DNA of 64,000 bases. Origin: Sporolactobacillus mangiferae. Its GTDB lineage: Bacteria; Bacillota; Bacilli; Bacillales; Sporolactobacillaceae. The stretch spans positions 1 through 64,000 of the forward strand of contig NZ_JAMAST010000012.1 of NCBI RefSeq assembly GCF_023336505.1. The letters run 5' to 3'. Shown in pieces: positions 60,104-64,000 of the stretch (the first letter of the stretch is position 1; each line of letters opens with the position of its first letter). The notes under the pieces were generated by a model. The model was not told the origin of the DNA, did not search any database, and saw only the letters and a program-made list of their open reading frames with translations. A program made the position numbers and the translations under genes.

Positions 60104-61564
60104 ATGAATCAGGAACAACCACTTACTTATCAGGACATTCCGGAAGTTCAAAAGAAACGCTGGATGATTCTGGCTACAGTCAACATGTTTACATTCATGT
60201 CGACCCTTGACGCAAGTATCGTCAATGTGGCGTTGCCGCAGATCTCACATGACCTGCATCTGCCGATCGCCAGCAGTGAATGGATCGTCACCATTTATTT
60301 AATGACCATCTGTGTGTTCATTCTTCTGTTCGGCAGGCTTGGTGACATGTTTGGCAAAATTTTTATTTTTCGCATTGGAACATTGCTGTTCGTACTCGGT
60401 TCACTGCTCTGCGGGTTCGGATCGACATTGCATCTTCTGTTATTCGGCCGCGTGGTGCAGGCATTTGGCGCATCAATGACCATGGCGAATAATTTTGGGA
60501 TTGCAACCGACATTTTTCCAAGATCAGAACGTGGACGAGCACTTGGTCTGATCGGTACCTTTGTATCACTTGGTGCGATTACCGGACCGGGAATTGGCGG
60601 ACTGATCGTCTCCGCACTGAGCTGGAACTACATCTTCTGGATCAACGTGCCGATCGGCATTGCAGTCATGGTACTTGGCCAGCGGGTACTGCCCAGAGAT
60701 CTGTTCAGATCGAAAGGACGCCTGGATGCTGCCGGCACTGCTATTTTCGGGCTCTTCATTATTGCGTTATTCGGCGGATTGCTGCTCGGACAGCATTGGC
60801 GCTTCGCGGATTGGCGCACGCTCAGTCTGCTTCTTTTTTCGGCGGTCATGCTCGGAGTGTTTCTTATCGTAGAGTGGCAGACCAGACAACCCATGCTGCA
60901 ACTGAGACTCTTTAAAAACCCGATGTTCTCAGTCAGCATTTTCTGCGGCTATCTTGTCTTTCTTTCAAATTTTTGCTTCAACATTATTGCTCCGTTCTAC
61001 ACGCAGGACATACTTCACCTGAGTGCGGGAAGTTCCGGTCTGCTTTTGATGCTCTTTCCCATCATGATGGCGATCATCGCTCCATTCAGCGGCGCGCTGT
61101 CTGACAAAATCGGTTCGGAAATTCTTACCTTTATCGGACTGCTGGTACTGGTCGCGGCACAGGTCGGACTTGGCTTCTTAAACGGTTCAAGTTCTGTGCT
61201 TTACGCCGGTTTACTGATCGCATTGCTTGGCGCGGGAAGCGGCCTGTTCATGTCGCCGAATAATTCACTTGTAATGTCGACTGTACCGAGAGATCAGCTC
61301 GGCAGCGCAGGCAGTGTGAATGCGCTGATCCGTAATTTGGGCATGATCAGCGGCATCACCTTTGCGACAACGCTCCTGTTTGCCAGTATGTCACAGGCAG
61401 CCGGCCGCCACATCACCGGATTGATTCCCGGGCACCCGTCCATTTTTTTGTACGGTATGCATACGGTTTTCCTTGCCTCGGCAGGCATCTGTGGACTTTG
61501 TGCAGTCATCACCGGTATTCGACTTGCCTATGCCCGGCGGCCATTACGCGGAAAAACCATTTGA
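60104..61564 (+). CDS. MFS drug exporter, DHA2 (EmrB/QacA) family
   Basis: The 486-residue membrane protein has about 14 transmembrane helices. TM1 carries the DHA2 motif LDASIVNVALPQI (motif D1), followed by motif A GRLGDMFGK and motif C GAITGPGIGGLI. It would export drugs or amphiphilic compounds in exchange for protons. CGGAGGAA lies 8-10 bases before the ATG, and a strong terminator follows. No regulator gene (TetR, MarR) is adjacent. Confidence 0.93.
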   Translation: MNQEQPLTYQDIPEVQKKRWMILATVNMFTFMSTLDASIVNVALPQISHDLHLPIASSEWIVTIYLMTICVFILLFGRLGDMFGKIFIFRIGTLLFVLGSLLCGFGSTLHLLLFGRVVQAFGASMTMANNFGIATDIFPRSERGRALGLIGTFVSLGAITGPGIGGLIVSALSWNYIFWINVPIGIAVMVLGQRVLPRDLFRSKGRLDAAGTAIFGLFIIALFGGLLLGQHWRFADWRTLSLLLFSAVMLGVFLIVEWQTRQPMLQLRLFKNPMFSVSIFCGYLVFLSNFCFNIIAPFYTQDILHLSAGSSGLLLMLFPIMMAIIAPFSGALSDKIGSEILTFIGLLVLVAAQVGLGFLNGSSSVLYAGLLIALLGAGSGLFMSPNNSLVMSTVPRDQLGSAGSVNALIRNLGMISGITFATTLLFASMSQAAGRHITGLIPGHPSIFLYGMHTVFLASAGICGLCAVITGIRLAYARRPLRGKTI

Positions 61565-61587
61565 ATTCTTAATAGACAAGCTTTGGG

Positions 61588-61627
61588 AAGAAGCACAAAT
61601 TTCAGATGACTGTGCTTCTTTTTTATT
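61588..61627 (+). terminator. terminator of the MFS gene
   Basis: AAGAAGCACA / TGTGCTTCTT 10-bp stem followed by TTTTATT, 24 bases after the stop. Confidence 0.85.
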
Positions 61628-61901
61628 GCTTCATATGAACATCATTTGGCGCACTGGCTTCCGCCAATAATTGAATCTCTTCGTCACTGAACGCTGTCAG
61701 TTCTTCAATTTACGCTGTGCTCATCCCCAGATGCTGCAGCACGCAGACATTCTGCTCAATTTTGGTTTTAGCAATTTCTATACCTTTTTTAAAACCTTTT
61801 TTGAAGCCCTCTTTAAAACAACCCTGTTCATAAAATGAGTTCGGCCATTTCAGCACTTCCTCGCGGATTTCTTCAAATCGTTCACTCACCAAATTCTCCA
61901 C
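61623..61901 (-). pseudogene. duplicated tail of an Rpn/YhgA-like nuclease gene
   Basis: FEEIREEVLKWPNSFYEQG repeats the segment EEIREEALKWPNSFYEKG of the preceding pseudogene, then reads FKEGFKKGFKKGIEIAKTKI and LQHLGMSTA, a TAA stop, and IEELTAFSDEEIQLLAEAS before a final stop. It is the C-terminal tail of a second copy, itself broken by a nonsense codon. Its start overlaps the end of the upstream copy. Confidence 0.65.
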
Positions 61902-62067
61902 TCTCTATAGCATGGATCTCCTCTTCGCTGAGTTCGGTGAGTTCACTGATCTCGGCCACGCTCATTCCTCGTTCCTTCAGCTTACGGGCAATTTTCTTCG
62001 CTGTAGTAACTGAGCCTTTTTCATAAAATGAGTTTGGCCACTTCAGCGCTTCCTCGCGGATTTCTTC
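61828..62067. repeat. 47-bp direct repeat within the nuclease pseudogene
   Basis: TCATAAAATGAGTT(C/T)GGCCA, then (T/C)TTCAGC(A/G)CTTCCTCGCGGATTTCTTC, occurs at 61828-61874 and 62021-62067 with about four differences. It records a partial tandem duplication of the gene's 3' part. Confidence 0.85.
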
Positions 62068-62740
62068 GGGCAGTTTTTTCGCTTCGGTCATCAATTGATC
62101 CACCTCTTTGTCCGTTAATTGAAGATAAGTCTCGAAAAAACCGTTAATCATGCGTTCCTGTGCCGCATCCATATGCATCGCGATCATTTGTCTGATGAAT
62201 GCCAGCCGAACCTGAACACGCTCCTGCTTCGGAACATTCATTTTGCTCATCAGGGCGGCCGCGGCAGGATTATTGCTGTGCATAAATCAGCGCCAGTGGA
62301 TTCTGGAAAGTTCGAGTTTAAGAAAACGAAACTGGCAGACCGTCATCAGATGCGGAATCGCTACAGCAAATGTGTCGGGTTCCTTTCTCATTCCATCATA
62401 ACTGAAAACAGCAATCGGTAAAACAGTTTTTTGAAATTTCAGATAGATCATACTGTAATAAACATACATGCATGCGTTTGGCAAAGTCTTTCTGATGATA
62501 ATTCTGCGCTTCCAGATGAATGATCAGGATCACATCCTTATCCGATTTCATCATGGCCTCGGCCATGATGTCGGCCCGTTTCTTTTCACCTTCGATCAGA
62601 TCCGGGAACAGCTCTTCGGATAAAAATTTCTTTTCAGACAGGTCAATCGATTGATAAACATTGGGGAAAAATGCAGCAAGAAATTCGTCAAAAAAAGTCC
62701 GGATCAGCACTTTGAAACGGCGGTCATGATCTGTGGCCAT
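61882..62740 (-). pseudogene. Rpn/YhgA-like PD-(D/E)XK nuclease, broken
   Basis: The gene starts at 62740 (AGAGAGGTG ahead) and reads HDRRFKVLIRTFFDEFLAAFFP, FPDLIEGEKKRADIMAEA and ILIIHLEAQNYHQKDFAKRM, the Rpn-family nuclease core with the E-x-Q motif. A CATG-CATG duplication (62467-62474) then shifts the frame. The other frame continues YVYYSMIYLKFQKTVLPIAVFSYDG to RIHWR, a TGA at 62284-62286, and in the same frame MHSNNPAAAALMSKMNV to the C-terminal ARKLKERGMSVAEISELTELSEEEI. Intact relatives promote recA-independent recombination or act as mobile-DNA nucleases. Two lesions make this a clear pseudogene. Confidence 0.8.
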
Positions 62741-62925
62741 TGAGCACCTCTCTGAAGGGGATCTTTCTTTTCGTTGAAACAGGTACATCGCAATAAAAAG
62801 AGAACGTGTGATCGTATATTTATTATTATATTGGATGAGCAGATACTTTGTCCACACGAAATGAACCGAAAATTTACATTTTATTTTCGGATTCAGGGCA
62901 GACCAGCCTGCTGGTGCCGTAAATT

Positions 62926-64000
62926 CTACCACACCCGCATCATATTCTCGATTTTCCGGGCATCTGCTTTTCCGTGATGCATAAACACACCGGGAAATCC
63001 CGCACCGTATCCACGGACATTTTCTTCACCGAAAATACTGGCAACGCGCTTTAATGTGTCCGTAAAGCTTGAGTACGTGCTATGACAATATCTGTTCAGC
63101 TCCGCGCCATATAACCATCGGTCATCGGCCTCGTGATCAAATCCGATCACCGAACATCTGACATGCTTTTTTCTTCGTGCCGAAAGCATCAGACGGTCAG
63201 CAAAATCGTCATTTGGCAATGAGTAGCCAGCAAAAATAATATGGCGGGCATTTTCGATAGCTACCTTCATGTCATTCTGGATTTCCTGAATAAATGAAGG
63301 CTGGTGGATTTTGAATCCGGTCTGCATCTCGATCACCGTATGGTGGGTTTCCGTGATCGTCCCGCATGAAGCGCATTGCACCGCATCAAAAATTCCGGCA
63401 TCCATCGCCTTTTTTTCTTCGAACGATCTTGGGTGCCGCGAAGAAAGCGATGGAAGAATCTGCGGCGGAAAAAGGCTTGGTGAATCCGCGCGCCATTCAT
63501 CACCCAGATAGAAGGTCAGTTTCCCGCACTTTGGGCATTGCCGGAATCCATGGCATCCATGCGGAAAATAGAATTTTCCGATTCGGACACGTCTTCCGGA
63601 TGAATAAGCTTCGTCATTCAGCTGCTGCACTGCGGTTTCGTTCATCGGATACCATGCGGACGGAGTGCTCCCCTCCACTTTTCGCACAGCAATAAAATGT
63701 GCCAGATCACTGAACAGCTTCATCGGCTGCGGCGGATTGCCAACCTCCGGAGCCCCTGGCGCATCATTCATATCTTTCTGGGCATTTAAAATCAGCCACA
63801 GTAAAAGCGGATCCCAGTTCATCGAAATAACCGCATAACTGAACAGATAGAACTGGCGGTGTTCAAGCGGCACTTTGTCCGCTGCGCGTCGCACGCCTTC
63901 ATCAGACATACGATGCGTCAGCATGCGCGCAAAATCGTGGTAACGCTGAAATTTCACTCTGATCTCCGGATCGTGCAGCAGCTCCGCGTAGCCGATCGCG
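62926..64000 (-). CDS. SIR2-like protein with zinc motif, 5' end beyond window
   Basis: The frame is open to the right edge (AIGYAELLHDPEIR precedes residue V-K-F-Q), so the start is outside. The C-terminal 358 residues contain two Cys pairs (CPKCGKL and CASCGTI) as in the sirtuin zinc module, and the late Rossmann segment AIENARHIIFAGYSLPNDDFADRL typical of SIR2-like NAD-consuming proteins. It may be a deacetylase-type sirtuin or a SIR2 defence effector; the NAD-binding GAGIS segment is not in the window, so this cannot be decided. It lies in the accessory region near other defence-like genes. Confidence 0.75.
   Translation of the reverse strand, partial: AIGYAELLHDPEIRVKFQRYHDFARMLTHRMSDEGVRRAADKVPLEHRQFYLFSYAVISMNWDPLLLWLILNAQKDMNDAPGAPEVGNPPQPMKLFSDLAHFIAVRKVEGSTPSAWYPMNETAVQQLNDEAYSSGRRVRIGKFYFPHGCHGFRQCPKCGKLTFYLGDEWRADSPSLFPPQILPSLSSRHPRSFEEKKAMDAGIFDAVQCASCGTITETHHTVIEMQTGFKIHQPSFIQEIQNDMKVAIENARHIIFAGYSLPNDDFADRLMLSARRKKHVRCSVIGFDHEADDRWLYGAELNRYCHSTYSSFTDTLKRVASIFGEENVRGYGAGFPGVFMHHGKADARKIENMMRVW

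Overview
The window looks like chromosomal DNA of a motile, endospore-forming, low-to-mid GC Firmicute of the Bacillales, possibly close to Sporolactobacillus. That placement is inferred from gene order and protein style; no database search was possible. Supporting signs are a CotD-like spore coat gene, AbrB, MinJ, CggR, a CtsR operator, Bacillus-type sigma-D promoters and B. subtilis-like synteny. Most genes lie on the minus strand.

Layout. 1-8.2 kb: the 5' end of a secreted GH2 beta-galactosidase, then the glycolytic operon cggR-gapA-pgk-tpiA-eno with an intact CggR operator but no phosphoglycerate mutase gene, then sigL. 8.2-11.9 kb: corA with a possible switchable leader, a spore coat gene, tRNA-Arg(CCG), and CtsR-controlled clpP. 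12-28.3 kb: rapZ-yvcK-whiA, trxB, a TPR protein, hprK-lgt-ppaX, yvlD-pspC, uvrB-uvrA and abrB. 28.6-40 kb: minJ, ctpB, ftsE-ftsX, a YitT-family protein, prfB (programmed +1 frameshift), secA and hpf. 40.4-52.1 kb: a small 45-aa gene, then flaG-fliD-fliS-fliT, hag, a Maf-type flagellin glycosyltransferase with an unknown partner, and a nonulosonic acid cluster (FkbM methyltransferase, CMP-sugar synthetase, a CBS-NeuB-SAF-TIM barrel fusion, an acetyltransferase). These together look like a flagellum assembly and flagellin glycosylation locus.

52.1-64 kb is accessory DNA. An IS3-family element has replaced the 5' end of a DUF6930/DUF7309-like gene. It is followed by an AAA ATPase/TOPRIM-like gene pair (candidate defence system), small or decayed genes, a DegT-like PLP enzyme, an MFS exporter, a twice-broken Rpn/YhgA-type nuclease pseudogene with a duplicated tail, and a SIR2-like protein running off the right edge.

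Two families of intergenic repeats thread the core region: a dispersed element of about 130-190 bp (six full or partial copies) and degenerate tandem repeats with a period of 21 bp at five loci. At 10.0 and 27.7 kb the two are joined as one composite. Two leaders, upstream of corA and hprK, show mutually exclusive or pseudoknot-capable pairings and are the best regulatory RNA candidates.
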